Notes: a model not told the origin generated them from the sequence alone. A stretch of DNA of 64,000 nucleotides from Hominenteromicrobium sp900549945 (GCA_902472305.1 CABRNK010000004.1:62001-126000), one strand, 5' to 3'; shown: positions 15,977 through 24,485, counted from the first letter of the stretch. Translations and numbers: made by a program.

Positions 15977-18388
15977 TTAGGCGAAGCCGTGCTCCACGCG
16001 CTTCAGATGGATTTCCTGAGACGCCCTGCTGAGCAGGACATAGTAGGCGGACCAGCCGCCCATGCGCACCCGCAGGCCGCGGTACTGCTCCGGGTCGGCC
16101 ATGGCCCGGCGCAGCTCCTCGGCGCTCGTGACGGTCAGCGTCATCATATTGCCGCCCTCTCGGAGAAACGCGCGGATCAGCCCTGCGATGCGTTGCGTGC
16201 CGGCTTCTCCCTCGAGCCCGCTCCGGCTGACGCGCAGGTCGATCGGCGCGCCGGCCGCCATCGGGGCGGTGTTCAGCTTTAAATACGAGCGGATGGCGGC
16301 TGTTGGCCCGGAAATATCGCGGCCGGGCACGGGGGAGAGGTTTGCGGCGATCGGCTCCCGCGCGCGCCGCCCGTCGGCCGAGGCGCCGAGCTTTTTGCCG
16401 ATGGAGATGATCCAAGAATAGGTGCCGATGCAGGGCGAGAAAAGGATCTCCGGGTATTTCTGCGCGTGAAAGTGCGCGCGCTCGAGAAAGTAATCGATCA
16501 TCTCCGCGGCAATGCCGTCCACGGCATCGTCGTCGTTTCCGAATTTCGGCGCGCCGCCGATGCACTGCAGGCGCAGGCTTTCGCCCTCCTCGCCGGCCCA
16601 GTCGCTCTTTAGGATTTCGACGAAGCGCGGCAGGGTCAGCCGCTTTTCCGTGTAGACGAATTTCCGTATCGCGGCCATGGCGTCCGCCGCGTTGGCCACG
16701 GCCTCGCCCATCAGGTGCCAAAGGGTGTATTTTGCGCCGCCGTGCGTAAGGTCGGTCAGGTTCTTCACGCAGTCCTGCGTCAGGGCCGAAAGCAGCGGCT
16801 TTGCGTCGAGCGGCCCGTGCGAGCCGTTTTTCAGGATTTCCCGGTACACGTGCTCCATCGCCTTGCTCAAAATACCGTCGAGCTGTATTTTCCACGCGCG
16901 CATCAGGCTTTCAAAGGTGGAAAATTCAGAGACGCAGCCGGTGTCCACACCCTCTGCGATGTCGTAGGAGACGCAGCAGCTCGCGCCGAAGGTCATGGGG
17001 TCGTCCCGGTTCGGCTTCTGCTGCTTTTTCAGATCCTCTCCGTACAGGAAGGGCTGGCCGCGGTTGAGCGCAAGCTCCAGAAAATAGAGGAAGTTCAGCC
17101 CGCGGATCATCTCTTGGTTGGACATCCCCTGCAGCAGCGTTTCCCAGCAGTTGGAGTTCGCGTACCGGCAGCCGTCCGCCCGCGGCACGCCGAGCCGCTC
17201 GTAGCCGCCGATGATGACGTCGTCGTTGTTGATGTACGGCATGCCGCCGCCCGTCTTGAGCACCTCGGCGGCGCGGTGCAGAAGCGTGTCCGGCGTGTTT
17301 TTGTGCATGCGCACGGTCAGCACGGGGCTTGTCATCGAAAATTTTTCGTGCGCGTTCAGGAAAAGATAGGTCAGCGCATTGGTCGCGTCCGAGCCGTCCG
17401 GGTTCAGGCCGCTGAGCAGGATGTTCTGCCCCCAGTGGTTGATGGCGTCCGCGTGGTCGGTCTCCAGCGCGGTCACGAAGCCATAGCCGTACCCGATGCG
17501 GCACTGCTGCGGCGCGCCCGGCAGCGCCCGCTGGTCCTCAAGGTAATACTGCTTCGGGTCGATCTGTGCCCGGTCGTTGACGTGCAGCACGAAGCTGTCT
17601 ACGAGCGCCTGCGCCGCCTCGAGCGTGATCCGCCCCGCCTTCCAGTCGGCCTCAAAGTAGGGGTTCAAAACCTGATCGATCCGCCCGATGGAAACATTGG
17701 AGTAGACCTTGATCATGGCGTAGTTGAAGAGCCACACGGACTGGACGGCCTCGTGCAGGCTGCCGGCCGGATATTCCGGCACGCGGCGGCAGACGCGTGC
17801 GATCGCGAGCAGTTCCGCCCGGCGCGCAGCGTCTGTCTCCGCCGCCGCGCGCGTTTCTGCAAGCTGTGCATACCGGTTGGCCAGTGCGATGACCGCCTCG
17901 GCCTCCCGGATGCAGGCCTCGATGAAATCGAGCTTTGCGGCGCGGACGTCCGCGTGCGGCTCCGCCTGTGCATCCTCGCGCCGCGCCGCCAGTTCCTCTA
18001 TGATCGCGCGCAGGCCCCGCCGCAGGAGCGTGTCGTAGTCCGGGCACTTGTGCGACATCTGGATGGAGCACAGCCCGAGCTCCTCGTTCTTGATGTAGAT
18101 GGGCAGCGCGCAGCGGATCACCGTGTCGTCGGCACAACAGCTCCCCACAATAAGGTCGTACGGCTCGAGGGTGACGGGCATCTCGCGCATGACGCGGTCA
18201 AAGGCCATGGAGCGGCGGATGGCGGCGCTGCGCTTCTCACTGTCCGCGTCGAGCACGGAGAGGTCGCCGCCCCACATTTTCTGGCGGCGGCGCATGCGGC
18301 GGTGCAGGGTGTCGAAGTGCTGGCGGATCTTCGGCGTCATGCCCCGCAGGGCGGGGTCGGTTCTGGCTTGTTCAATGGCGTTTTCCAC
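15977..18388 (-). CDS. Glycyl radical enzyme of unassigned subfamily
   Basis: An 803-residue oxygen-sensitive radical enzyme of the pyruvate-formate-lyase/dehydratase superfamily. The active-site cysteine is Cys414 in ANSNCWETL; most dehydratases have G-C-V/I-E, so the glycine is Asn and the residue after Cys is Trp, while the catalytic-type glutamate at Cys+2 is kept. The radical glycine is Gly778 in RMGGWSAYYVLL, where most relatives have S-G-Y. The N-terminal PFL-like domain has PVTLEPYDLIVGS. The start is GTG 18388 behind CGGAGG; longer starts have no ribosome site. It is preceded by its own activase (31 bp) and followed by a CoA-acylating aldehyde dehydrogenase (22 bp), suggesting that it makes an aldehyde. 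The substrate is unknown. No microcompartment shell genes are in the window. Confidence 0.9.
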   Translation of the reverse strand: MENAIEQARTDPALRGMTPKIRQHFDTLHRRMRRRQKMWGGDLSVLDADSEKRSAAIRRSMAFDRVMREMPVTLEPYDLIVGSCCADDTVIRCALPIYIKNEELGLCSIQMSHKCPDYDTLLRRGLRAIIEELAARREDAQAEPHADVRAAKLDFIEACIREAEAVIALANRYAQLAETRAAAETDAARRAELLAIARVCRRVPEYPAGSLHEAVQSVWLFNYAMIKVYSNVSIGRIDQVLNPYFEADWKAGRITLEAAQALVDSFVLHVNDRAQIDPKQYYLEDQRALPGAPQQCRIGYGYGFVTALETDHADAINHWGQNILLSGLNPDGSDATNALTYLFLNAHEKFSMTSPVLTVRMHKNTPDTLLHRAAEVLKTGGGMPYINNDDVIIGGYERLGVPRADGCRYANSNCWETLLQGMSNQEMIRGLNFLYFLELALNRGQPFLYGEDLKKQQKPNRDDPMTFGASCCVSYDIAEGVDTGCVSEFSTFESLMRAWKIQLDGILSKAMEHVYREILKNGSHGPLDAKPLLSALTQDCVKNLTDLTHGGAKYTLWHLMGEAVANAADAMAAIRKFVYTEKRLTLPRFVEILKSDWAGEEGESLRLQCIGGAPKFGNDDDAVDGIAAEMIDYFLERAHFHAQKYPEILFSPCIGTYSWIISIGKKLGASADGRRAREPIAANLSPVPGRDISGPTAAIRSYLKLNTAPMAAGAPIDLRVSRSGLEGEAGTQRIAGLIRAFLREGGNMMTLTVTSAEELRRAMADPEQYRGLRVRMGGWSAYYVLLSRASQEIHLKRVEHGFA

Positions 18389-18419
18389 GATTCTTACCTC
18401 CGTTAAATCTATTTTGTTT

Positions 18420-19340
18420 TTATTCGTGCAGGACGGCAAGGCCCTCCTGCGCCGCAAGCTGGTTCAGTGCCGCGTAATGGCTTTTGTCCCGCGGCGCGCA
18501 GCCGTCCAGCGCGAAATCGGCGCTGATCCACTTGTATTTTTCGCCGCTCATGGGGTTGTAGGGCAGAAGCTGCATGCGGGAGACGCCTAGCCCATGAATA
18601 AAGCGGGCGATGGCGCGGATCTCCTCCGGCGTGTCGTTGACGCCGGGGATGCAGGGCGTGCGCACCGTGATGCGCTCCGCAAAGCCGCGCGCGCAGAGCA
18701 GGCGCAGGTTTTCCAAAATGACCCGGTTATCCGCGCCCGTCCAGTACCGGTGCTTCTCGGGGTCCATGAGCTTCACGTCGAAAAAGAGCATATCGCAGAG
18801 CTCGGCGATGTCCAGAAGCGCCGCCGTTTCCCCGCAGCCGCAGGTTTCGAGCAGCGTGTGCAGGCCGAGGCGGCGGCAGGCGCTGAGAAAATCTTTCGTG
18901 AAGCGGGGCTGCATCAGCGGCTCTCCGCCGCTCAGGGTCACGCCGCCGCCGGAGCTCTGAAAAAACGGCAGATCCCTTGCGATGCGCCGCGCCAGTGCCG
19001 CGGCGTCGGCGTAAAAGCCGCCGGTGCGCAGCGCGCGGAAGGCGCAGGCCGCCGTGCAGGCATAGCAGCTTTGGCACCGGCTGCGGTCCACGGTGATGCC
19101 GGGCGGCGAGGCGCTTGGGTCCGGCGAAATCGCGCCGTGAGGGCAGGCGCGCGCACAGCGCAGGCAGCCGGTGCAGCGCGCGTGCTGGTACAGGAGCTCG
19201 CGCCGGTTCTTCTGCGATTCGGGCGAATGGCACCAGCGGCAGGAAAGCGGACAGCCCTTTAAAAAGACGGTGGTGCGGATCCCGGGGCCGTCGTGTGTGG
19301 AAAAGCTGTCCATATCCAGAATGAGGCCTTGCTCGCACAT
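18420..19340 (-). CDS. Glycyl-radical enzyme activating enzyme (radical SAM)
   Basis: A 306-residue radical SAM activase. The SAM-cleaving cluster motif C30-PLS-C34-RW-C37 follows the typical DSFSTHDGPGIRTTVFLKG lead. Two additional ferredoxin-like clusters come next: CTGCLRCARACP and CQSCYACTAAC, as in activases of the glycerol and choline lyase type rather than PflA, which lacks them. SSGGGVTLSGGEPLMQP carries the GGE motif for SAM binding. It abstracts a hydrogen from Gly778 of the adjacent enzyme. The start is ATG 19340 behind GGGGAGG; longer in-frame starts run across the promoter. First gene of the operon activase, glycyl radical enzyme, aldehyde dehydrogenase. Confidence 0.93.
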   Translation of the reverse strand: MCEQGLILDMDSFSTHDGPGIRTTVFLKGCPLSCRWCHSPESQKNRRELLYQHARCTGCLRCARACPHGAISPDPSASPPGITVDRSRCQSCYACTAACAFRALRTGGFYADAAALARRIARDLPFFQSSGGGVTLSGGEPLMQPRFTKDFLSACRRLGLHTLLETCGCGETAALLDIAELCDMLFFDVKLMDPEKHRYWTGADNRVILENLRLLCARGFAERITVRTPCIPGVNDTPEEIRAIARFIHGLGVSRMQLLPYNPMSGEKYKWISADFALDGCAPRDKSHYAALNQLAAQEGLAVLHE

Positions 19341-19358
19341 TGAAAATTCCTCCCCTGT

Positions 19359-19378
19359 CCCGTGCCGGCGGGCACGGG
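19359..19378 (-). promoter_or_regulatory. Hairpin in the 5' leader of the activase operon
   Basis: CCCGTGCC (19359-19366) and GGCACGGG (19371-19378) form a perfect 8-bp stem with a 4-nt loop between promoter and ribosome site. It could affect translation or stability of the transcript. Confidence 0.5.
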
Positions 19379-19392
19379 CGCTTGTTTTCTCC

Positions 19393-19421
19393 ATTAAACC
19401 GCAGGGTGCCGCACCGCGCAA
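19393..19421 (-). promoter_or_regulatory. Promoter of the glycyl radical enzyme operon
   Basis: On the minus strand TTGCGC (19421-19416) and TTTAAT (19398-19393) are spaced by 17 bp, about 53 bp before the activase ATG. The stretch 19422-19613 further upstream holds no recognised gene; it contains two similar short sequences (GCTTTTGAG followed by GGCGGCGC or ACGGCGC, near 19496 and 19586) of unknown meaning. Confidence 0.55.
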
Positions 19422-19613
19422 TGCACGCTTTTTTCGATGGGGCGGATATTTTGCGCGCGGCGGATGGGCGGTTTTTCTGATGATGGGCAGAATGCCGCTT
19501 TTGAGGCGGCGCGCGCTGAAAATCCCCCGCCCGGCAGATGCGCGGTGTAGGACAGGGGGGATGCGGAATAAGAAGGCGGCTCTGCGGCTTTTGAGACGGC
19601 GCAAAAAAAATAA

Positions 19614-19662
19614 AGAAGGCCGCAGGGCGGGATACGCGGTGTATCCGCCCTGCGGCCTTCTG
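19614..19662. terminator. Strong intrinsic terminator after the iron alcohol dehydrogenase
   Basis: A 21-bp stem with one bulged G: AGAAGGCCGCAGGGCGG then GATAC, loop GCGGT, then the complement through 19661. The minus strand continues into TTTATTTTTTTTG, so it ends the gene at 19674-20855 and isolates it from the operon downstream. Confidence 0.92.
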
Positions 19663-19673
19663 TTTTAAAGACG

Positions 19674-20855
19674 TTACCGCGCCATGCGGTAGATCGCCAT
19701 GATGTCCTCTTTTTGGAGCACCTTGAACAGCCCGATTGTCCGGCGGCCGAAATAGGTGCATTTTTCGGCCATTTCCTCAATCTGCGCGTCGGTGAGGTTC
19801 CCGACGCCGAGCTCGCGGATATTGGTCGGCATATGGATGGAGCGGTAGAAGCTCTCCATCGCCTCGATGCCCTTGAGTGCCGTCGCTTTCGGGTCGCTTT
19901 CGGGCGCGATGCCGAACACGTTCTGCGCGAACTGCGCGAAGCGCGCGGGTTTCTCGCCGAGCACGTAGCGCGCCCAGCTGCCCCAGATCGCCGCGAGGCC
20001 CGCGCCGTGCGCGACGCCGAACATGCCGCTGAGCTCCATCTCGATCTGGTGGCTGGCCCAGTCACCGTTCGGGCCGCCGCAGCACATCAGGCTGTTGTGC
20101 GCGAGGCTGCCGGCCCACATGACCTCTGCACGGGCCTTGTAGTCGGTGGGGTTGTCCCGCAGCACTGCGCCGCAGTGCAGCACGGTGCGGATCACCGATT
20201 CCGCCATGCCGTCCGTGACGGCCAGCGTCTCGTCCTGCACGAAATAGCGCTCCATGATGTGCATCATGATGTCCGTCACGCCGCAGGCCGTCTGGTAAGC
20301 GGGCAGCGTGTAGGTCAGCTCGGGGTTCATCACCGCGAATTTGCAGCGGCAGACGCTGTTGTTGTACCCGCGCTTGAGCTCGCCCTCGTCCTTGGTGATG
20401 ACCGTGGAATCGCTCATCTCGCTGCCGGCCGCCGCGATGGTGAGCACGCAGCCGACGGGCAGGCAGGCTGCCGCCGTGTTTTTGCGGTCGAAAAGATCCC
20501 ACACGTCGAAGTCGTTTGCGACGCCGTAGCCGATGGCCTTCGAGGAATCGATGACGCTGCCGCCGCCGACGGCGAGGATGAAATCGACGCCCTCCCGGCG
20601 GCAGAGCTCGATGCCCTCGTAGACGAGGGAGAGCCGCGGGTTCGGCACAACGCCGCCGAGCGAAATGTAGGCGACGCCGGCCGCGTCCAGCGAGGCGTAG
20701 ATCCGGTCGAGCAGGCCGCTTTTTTTGGCGCTCCCGCCGCCGAAGTGCACGAGCACCTTGCGGCAGTTCTGCGCCTTTACGAGCGCGCCGACCTCATTTT
20801 CCGTCCCCTTGCCGAATACGACCTTTGTGGGGGTGTGAAACACGAAATTGTTCAT
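19674..20855 (-). CDS. Iron-containing alcohol dehydrogenase (butanol-dehydrogenase-like)
   Basis: A 393-residue NAD(P)H-dependent alcohol dehydrogenase of the type III family (BdhA/YugJ branch). FILAVGGGSVIDSSKAIGYG is the nucleotide-binding GGGS region. Iron ligands are visible as GVTDIMMHIMERYF (Asp and His) and, further on, ASHQIEMELSG and FGVAHGAGLAAI (two His). It interconverts an aldehyde and an alcohol. AAGGAGG precedes ATG 20855; an in-frame ATG six codons earlier has a weaker context. It lies on the same strand upstream of the glycyl radical enzyme operon but has its own promoter and terminator, so co-regulation is possible rather than shown. Confidence 0.92.
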   Translation of the reverse strand: MNNFVFHTPTKVVFGKGTENEVGALVKAQNCRKVLVHFGGGSAKKSGLLDRIYASLDAAGVAYISLGGVVPNPRLSLVYEGIELCRREGVDFILAVGGGSVIDSSKAIGYGVANDFDVWDLFDRKNTAAACLPVGCVLTIAAAGSEMSDSTVITKDEGELKRGYNNSVCRCKFAVMNPELTYTLPAYQTACGVTDIMMHIMERYFVQDETLAVTDGMAESVIRTVLHCGAVLRDNPTDYKARAEVMWAGSLAHNSLMCCGGPNGDWASHQIEMELSGMFGVAHGAGLAAIWGSWARYVLGEKPARFAQFAQNVFGIAPESDPKATALKGIEAMESFYRSIHMPTNIRELGVGNLTDAQIEEMAEKCTYFGRRTIGLFKVLQKEDIMAIYRMAR

Positions 20856-20905
20856 GTGCGTTCCTCCTTGCAAAATGGTGTGAAATCTGCGTTCCGTTCA
20901 ATCCG

Positions 20906-20934
20906 ATTATAAGGCGCGCCGCACGGCTTTGCAA
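20906..20934 (-). promoter_or_regulatory. Promoter of the iron alcohol dehydrogenase
   Basis: On the minus strand TTGCAA (20934-20929) and a perfect TATAAT (20911-20906) are spaced by 17 bp. Confidence 0.75.
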
Positions 20935-21028
20935 GACGCATTTTTTCAGGCGAGGCGCATTTTCTCAGAAAGCGGGGCGCGGAGAGCGGGCGGCGCCCGC
21001 AAGCCCGTGAAAAAAACCGCGCCGGGGA

Positions 21029-21057
21029 TGGAAAAATGCCGGCCGCTGTGCTAGAAT
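21029..21057 (+). promoter_or_regulatory. Promoter of the serine hydrolase gene
   Basis: TGGAAA (21029-21034) and TAGAAT (21052-21057) are spaced by 17 bp, with TGTGC directly ahead of the -10. The ferredoxin promoter at 59805 has the same TGTGCTAGAAT core. Confidence 0.55.
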
Positions 21058-21089
21058 AAAAGGCAAAGACAGAGAAAGGGTGACGGAAG

Positions 21090-22574
21090 ATGGTATTGGA
21101 AAGAGTGACGCCGGAAAGCGTCGGCATTCATTCAAAAGGAATTCTGGATTTTATAGACCTCGCCGAGCGGCGCGGCCTCGAGCTGCACAGCATGATGCTG
21201 CTGCGGCACGGCAAGGTGTGCGCAGAGGGCTGGTGGAAGCCGTACAACCCGGCGTCGCCGCACATGATGTTTTCGTTCACAAAGGCGCTGACCTCCACGG
21301 CGGTCGGCTTTGCGGTGCAGGAGGGAAAGCTCGCGCTCACCGACCGGCTGTGCGACCTGTTCCCGGACAAGCTGCCCGAAAACCCGAGCGAGAATCTGCG
21401 GCTGTGCACGGTGCGGGACCTTCTGACGATGACCTGCGGGCATGCGACGGAGATCAACACGTTCGACGTTGCGCAGCCGGACTGGGTGCGGAATTTCCTC
21501 TCGCACGAATTCAAATACAAGCCGGGCACGTGCTTTATGTACAACACGGCCGGCACGAACATGCTCTGCGCCGCGCTGAAGCGGCGCACCGGCGAGGATC
21601 TGTTTGCGTACCTCACGCCGCGTCTGTTCGAGCCGCTCGGTATTTCGGACGTCGAGTGCTTCCGCCTGCCCGACGGCGTGGAGATGGGCGGCGCGGGCAG
21701 CCGCCTGCGGACCGAGGACATGGCGCGCTTCATCCTGTTCGCGGCGCAGCGCGGCCGCTGGGCGGACAGGCAGCTGCTCGACCCCGCGTGGTTCGAGCTC
21801 GCGACCTCGAAGGCGGTTGAGACGCTGAGTCCGGTCAACGACCCCGATACACCGGACTGGCGCTGCGGCTACGGCTTCCAGTTCTGGCGCTGCGTGCCGG
21901 AGCACGTTGTGCGCGCGGACGGCGCCTTCGGGCAGTACGGCGTGATCTTCGAGGAGAAGGACACGATCTTGATTTTGCAGAGCGCCTCCGCGCGGCAGCA
22001 GGACCAGCTCACCTGCGCGTGGGAGACGATTTTGCCGGCGATCACGGACGAGGCTTCGCTGCCGGAAAGCCCGGTGGCGCACGTGCTGCGCCACCGGCTC
22101 GAGCGGGCGGAGATCCAGCCGATGCTCTCGATGCGCAATCGTGCGGCGGAAATGCAGGCCGGCGGGAAGCGCTTCGTGCCGGAAAAGGCGATGCCGGGCC
22201 TTGCCGATCTCATCGGCGGCATCTGGATCGTCGCGCCGCAGGGCGGGAAAACGCAGGCCCTGCGCCTCGATTTTTTGGATGACAAGGCCGTGCTGACCGC
22301 CGAGCAGGATAACGGCGTGTTCTCGGTGGACATTGGACTCGAGAGCCATTTTGCAATGTCCGCGCTCTGCGGCAGGACGTACGGCGCGGTCGGGCGCTGG
22401 CGCACGGACACGTGCTTCGAGGCGGAAATCCGCTGTGCGGAATCCGTCGGCGGCAAGCGCATGCTGTTCGGCTTCGACGGCGGCAGCCTGACGCTGCACT
22501 GCGAGTCTACACTGCCGCTTTCGGGCGGAATTGCCGAAAAGGGCCCGGCGGCCTATGCGCTTTCGGCGGAATAA
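21090..22574 (+). CDS. Beta-lactamase-family serine hydrolase with C-terminal lipocalin-like domain
   Basis: A 494-residue protein. The first ~330 residues are the class C beta-lactamase/penicillin-binding fold: the nucleophile motif S62-F-T-K65, the Y-x-N motif as YNTAGTN (around residue 150), and a C-terminal active-site strand near GAFGQYGVIF. No signal peptide is present, so it should act in the cytoplasm as an esterase or peptidase rather than as a resistance enzyme. The last ~140 residues have no recognised motif and may be a beta-barrel accessory domain, as in other EstB-like proteins. Single gene, own promoter and shared terminator. Confidence 0.85.
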   Translation: MVLERVTPESVGIHSKGILDFIDLAERRGLELHSMMLLRHGKVCAEGWWKPYNPASPHMMFSFTKALTSTAVGFAVQEGKLALTDRLCDLFPDKLPENPSENLRLCTVRDLLTMTCGHATEINTFDVAQPDWVRNFLSHEFKYKPGTCFMYNTAGTNMLCAALKRRTGEDLFAYLTPRLFEPLGISDVECFRLPDGVEMGGAGSRLRTEDMARFILFAAQRGRWADRQLLDPAWFELATSKAVETLSPVNDPDTPDWRCGYGFQFWRCVPEHVVRADGAFGQYGVIFEEKDTILILQSASARQQDQLTCAWETILPAITDEASLPESPVAHVLRHRLERAEIQPMLSMRNRAAEMQAGGKRFVPEKAMPGLADLIGGIWIVAPQGGKTQALRLDFLDDKAVLTAEQDNGVFSVDIGLESHFAMSALCGRTYGAVGRWRTDTCFEAEIRCAESVGGKRMLFGFDGGSLTLHCESTLPLSGGIAEKGPAAYALSAE

Positions 22575-22637
22575 ATCGGCTGCGGCGCGGCCGCGAGAAA
22601 ACGGATGAGGTGCCGCCGGCTGCTGAAGAGTGAAATA

Positions 22638-22684
22638 GAAAAAAGAGGAAGCGTGCGGAAATTCCGTACGCTTCCTCTTTTATA
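22638..22684. terminator. Bidirectional intrinsic terminator
   Basis: AGAGGAAGCGT-g-CGG pairs with CCG-t-ACGCTTCCTCT (22644-22678) with flanking A and T runs on both sides. It serves the serine hydrolase and the convergent M23 peptidase. Confidence 0.9.
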
Positions 22685-22740
22685 ATGGGATCCGAACGAT
22701 CCGCAATGATTTTTTAAAATGGGCGGGCACCGTGCGTGCC

Positions 22741-24144
22741 TTAAACAAACTGGCTCGGGTTCACGCGCGTTCCGTTCTGGTAGACCTCGAAGTGGAGGTG
22801 GTTGCCGGTCGAGTTTCCGGTGCTGCCGACATAGCCGATGATGTCGCCCTTGTTGACCCACTGGCCTTCATAGGCGGCGACGGAGCTCATGTGCGCGTAC
22901 AGCGTGGAGTACGTGGAGTCGTGATAGATCGCAACGTAGTAGCCCCACGAATCACCCCAGGAGTCGTAGTTGTTCGCTACCATGACCTTACCGGAGCGGG
23001 AAGCCACAATCGGCGTGCCCTCGGGGGCGCCGATGTCGAGGCCCTTGTGGCCGTTGTTGCCGAAATACTGCGTGATGCTGCTGTGTCCGTAGCCCGGAAG
23101 CGGCCACTGGAAGCTCTCGCTCGAGTCGTAGCTCGGCGGGGCGCTCGGCACCGGGGTGGGCGTCGGGGTCGGCTTCACGGTCGGCACCGGGGTGGGGGTC
23201 GGCGTCGGCTTTGCCTCGGGTACCGGGGTTGGTGTCGGCGTGGGAAGCGGGTTGCCGCTCTCGTCGTATTCCGTGTCCGGAACCGGTGTCGGCGTCGGGG
23301 TGGGTTCGGCCTCAGGCACCGGCGTGGGCGTCGGGGTCGGCTCGACCTCGGGCACGGGGGTCGGCGTGGGCGTCGGCTGCGACTGGCTGTTTTCCTGCTG
23401 CTGCATCTGCGCGATCAGGTTCGCCATCATATTCGCGAGCGCATCCTCCTCCTCGGCGGTGCGCACAAGCGCCTCGTTGGCCTCGCCCTTCTCCGCGCGG
23501 ATCTCCTCGAGCAGCGCCGTATTCTCGGCCTCGAGGTCAATAAGCTCGTTCTGGCTCGATTCGAGCAGCTTCTTTTCGTCGGCGAGCGCGGTCTTTTCCT
23601 TTTCAAGCTCCTCGCGCTGGGCGGCGGTCTCATTCATATAATCGGAAACCTGCTCGATCAGCATCTTGTCGCGGCGCGTGATGCTCGAAACCATCTCGGT
23701 GCGCATGGAGAAGTCGTGCAGGCTCTCCGCGTTGAAGAGGATCTCAAGCGTGCTCACGCTGCCGGCGGAATACAGGGCGGACAGGCGCTTTTTCAAAAGC
23801 TCCATCGTGTCCTCGATTTCCGCTTCGGCGTTCTTCAGGCTTTCTTCAAGCGCCGTGATGCTGTCGTTCAGCGTGTCGATGCTGTCCGTCGCGGTGCTGA
23901 TCTGCGTGCGGACGGTATCGATTTTTTCGGCGAGCAGCGCCTGCTCGGCTTCCTTTGTGCTTTCGTCCGATTCAAGCTCTGCGATCTGGCTTTCCAGTTC
24001 GGCCTTTTTCTCGGCGAGGGCGCTCTGCTTCGCTTCGATTTCCTCCACGGTGTCTGCTTGAACGGCGAGCGGTGCGGCCGTAAGCAGCACGGCGGAAAGC
24101 GCCAGAGCGGTCAGACGGGTGAAGCGCTTATGAAAATGCTTCAT
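22741..24144 (-). CDS. Secreted M23 peptidase with coiled-coil and PTPTPTPVP-repeat linker
   Basis: A 467-residue exported cell-wall hydrolase of the EnvC/NlpD-like plan. A signal peptide (cleavage near AVQA-DT, about residue 30) is followed by a long coiled coil (about 32-245). Next comes a low-complexity linker with six copies of PTPTPTPVP joined by short acidic or basic spacers (roughly 255-345). The C-terminal M23 metallopeptidase domain (about 360-467) has zinc motifs HKGLDIG and HLHFE. It would cleave peptidoglycan cross-bridges or activate another hydrolase, probably during division. The linker likely spans the wall. The M23 zinc ligands are intact, so it should be catalytic. Upstream is AT-rich DNA with possible but unclear promoters. 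Confidence 0.92.
   Translation of the reverse strand: MKHFHKRFTRLTALALSAVLLTAAPLAVQADTVEEIEAKQSALAEKKAELESQIAELESDESTKEAEQALLAEKIDTVRTQISTATDSIDTLNDSITALEESLKNAEAEIEDTMELLKKRLSALYSAGSVSTLEILFNAESLHDFSMRTEMVSSITRRDKMLIEQVSDYMNETAAQREELEKEKTALADEKKLLESSQNELIDLEAENTALLEEIRAEKGEANEALVRTAEEEDALANMMANLIAQMQQQENSQSQPTPTPTPVPEVEPTPTPTPVPEAEPTPTPTPVPDTEYDESGNPLPTPTPTPVPEAKPTPTPTPVPTVKPTPTPTPVPSAPPSYDSSESFQWPLPGYGHSSITQYFGNNGHKGLDIGAPEGTPIVASRSGKVMVANNYDSWGDSWGYYVAIYHDSTYSTLYAHMSSVAAYEGQWVNKGDIIGYVGSTGNSTGNHLHFEVYQNGTRVNPSQFV
23143..23377 (-). repeat. Six PTPTPTPVP repeats within the M23 peptidase gene
   Basis: An in-frame block of repeats encodes PTPTPTPVP six times, with spacers such as EVE, EAE, DTEYDESGNPL, EAK and TVK. 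DNA copies are imperfect (GGGGTGGGCGTCGGGGTCGG and close variants on the plus strand). Copy-number variation between strains is likely by slippage. Confidence 0.85.
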
Positions 24145-24378
24145 GGAATACCTACCTTCCTTTCAGCGGGAATTCTGGTGAATTCTGTGTACAGCTCCAT
24201 ATACTAGCGTTTGTAATTGTAAACCAAATCGCACGCGATATAATTCCCTAAAAGAATTAAACGCAAAAAACTACAAAAAAAAGACAAAATATTTCAAAAG
24301 GATTACAAATTCGCGGCAAATAGACTTTTAGGCGTGCGAAAAATTCCGGAAATCCGCTGTGCGAAGAGCGCAAAAGCA
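24145..24378. other. AT-rich divergent intergenic region
   Basis: Between the M23 peptidase and the fab operon promoter. It is much richer in A and T than its surroundings and contains the small inverted repeat AATTC/GAATT around 24243-24258. A minus-strand pair TTGCGT ... TTATAT, 17 bp apart and ending near 24239, could serve the M23 gene. No gene seen. Confidence 0.45.
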
Positions 24379-24407
24379 TTGACAAGCTGCGGGAAAAAAA
24401 GTAAAAT
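24379..24407 (+). promoter_or_regulatory. Promoter of the fatty-acid synthesis operon
   Basis: A perfect TTGACA (24379-24384) and TAAAAT (24402-24407) are spaced by 17 bp. Transcription should start near 24414, just before the palindrome at 24422. Confidence 0.85.
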
Positions 24408-24421
24408 AGCAGCGAGATTAA

Positions 24422-24438
24422 TTAGTTTGTCTAACTAA
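24422..24438. promoter_or_regulatory. Probable MarR/FabT operator
   Basis: The inverted repeat TTAGTT-tgtct-AACTAA sits immediately downstream of the -10 box and before the MarR-type first gene. Its position fits repression by blocking promoter clearance. Recognition by the adjacent regulator is inferred. Confidence 0.7.
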
Positions 24439-24485
24439 ATTTTCGAGCGGCTTCGACATACTGCGGACACAAGGGGGGGAAGGCT

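Noticed and set aside
19494..19600. Two similar short sequences (GCTTTTGAG with flanking GGCGGC/ACGGCG) as a mobile or regulatory repeat
   Set aside because: The similarity is about 19 bases and imperfect, compatible with chance in GC-rich DNA.
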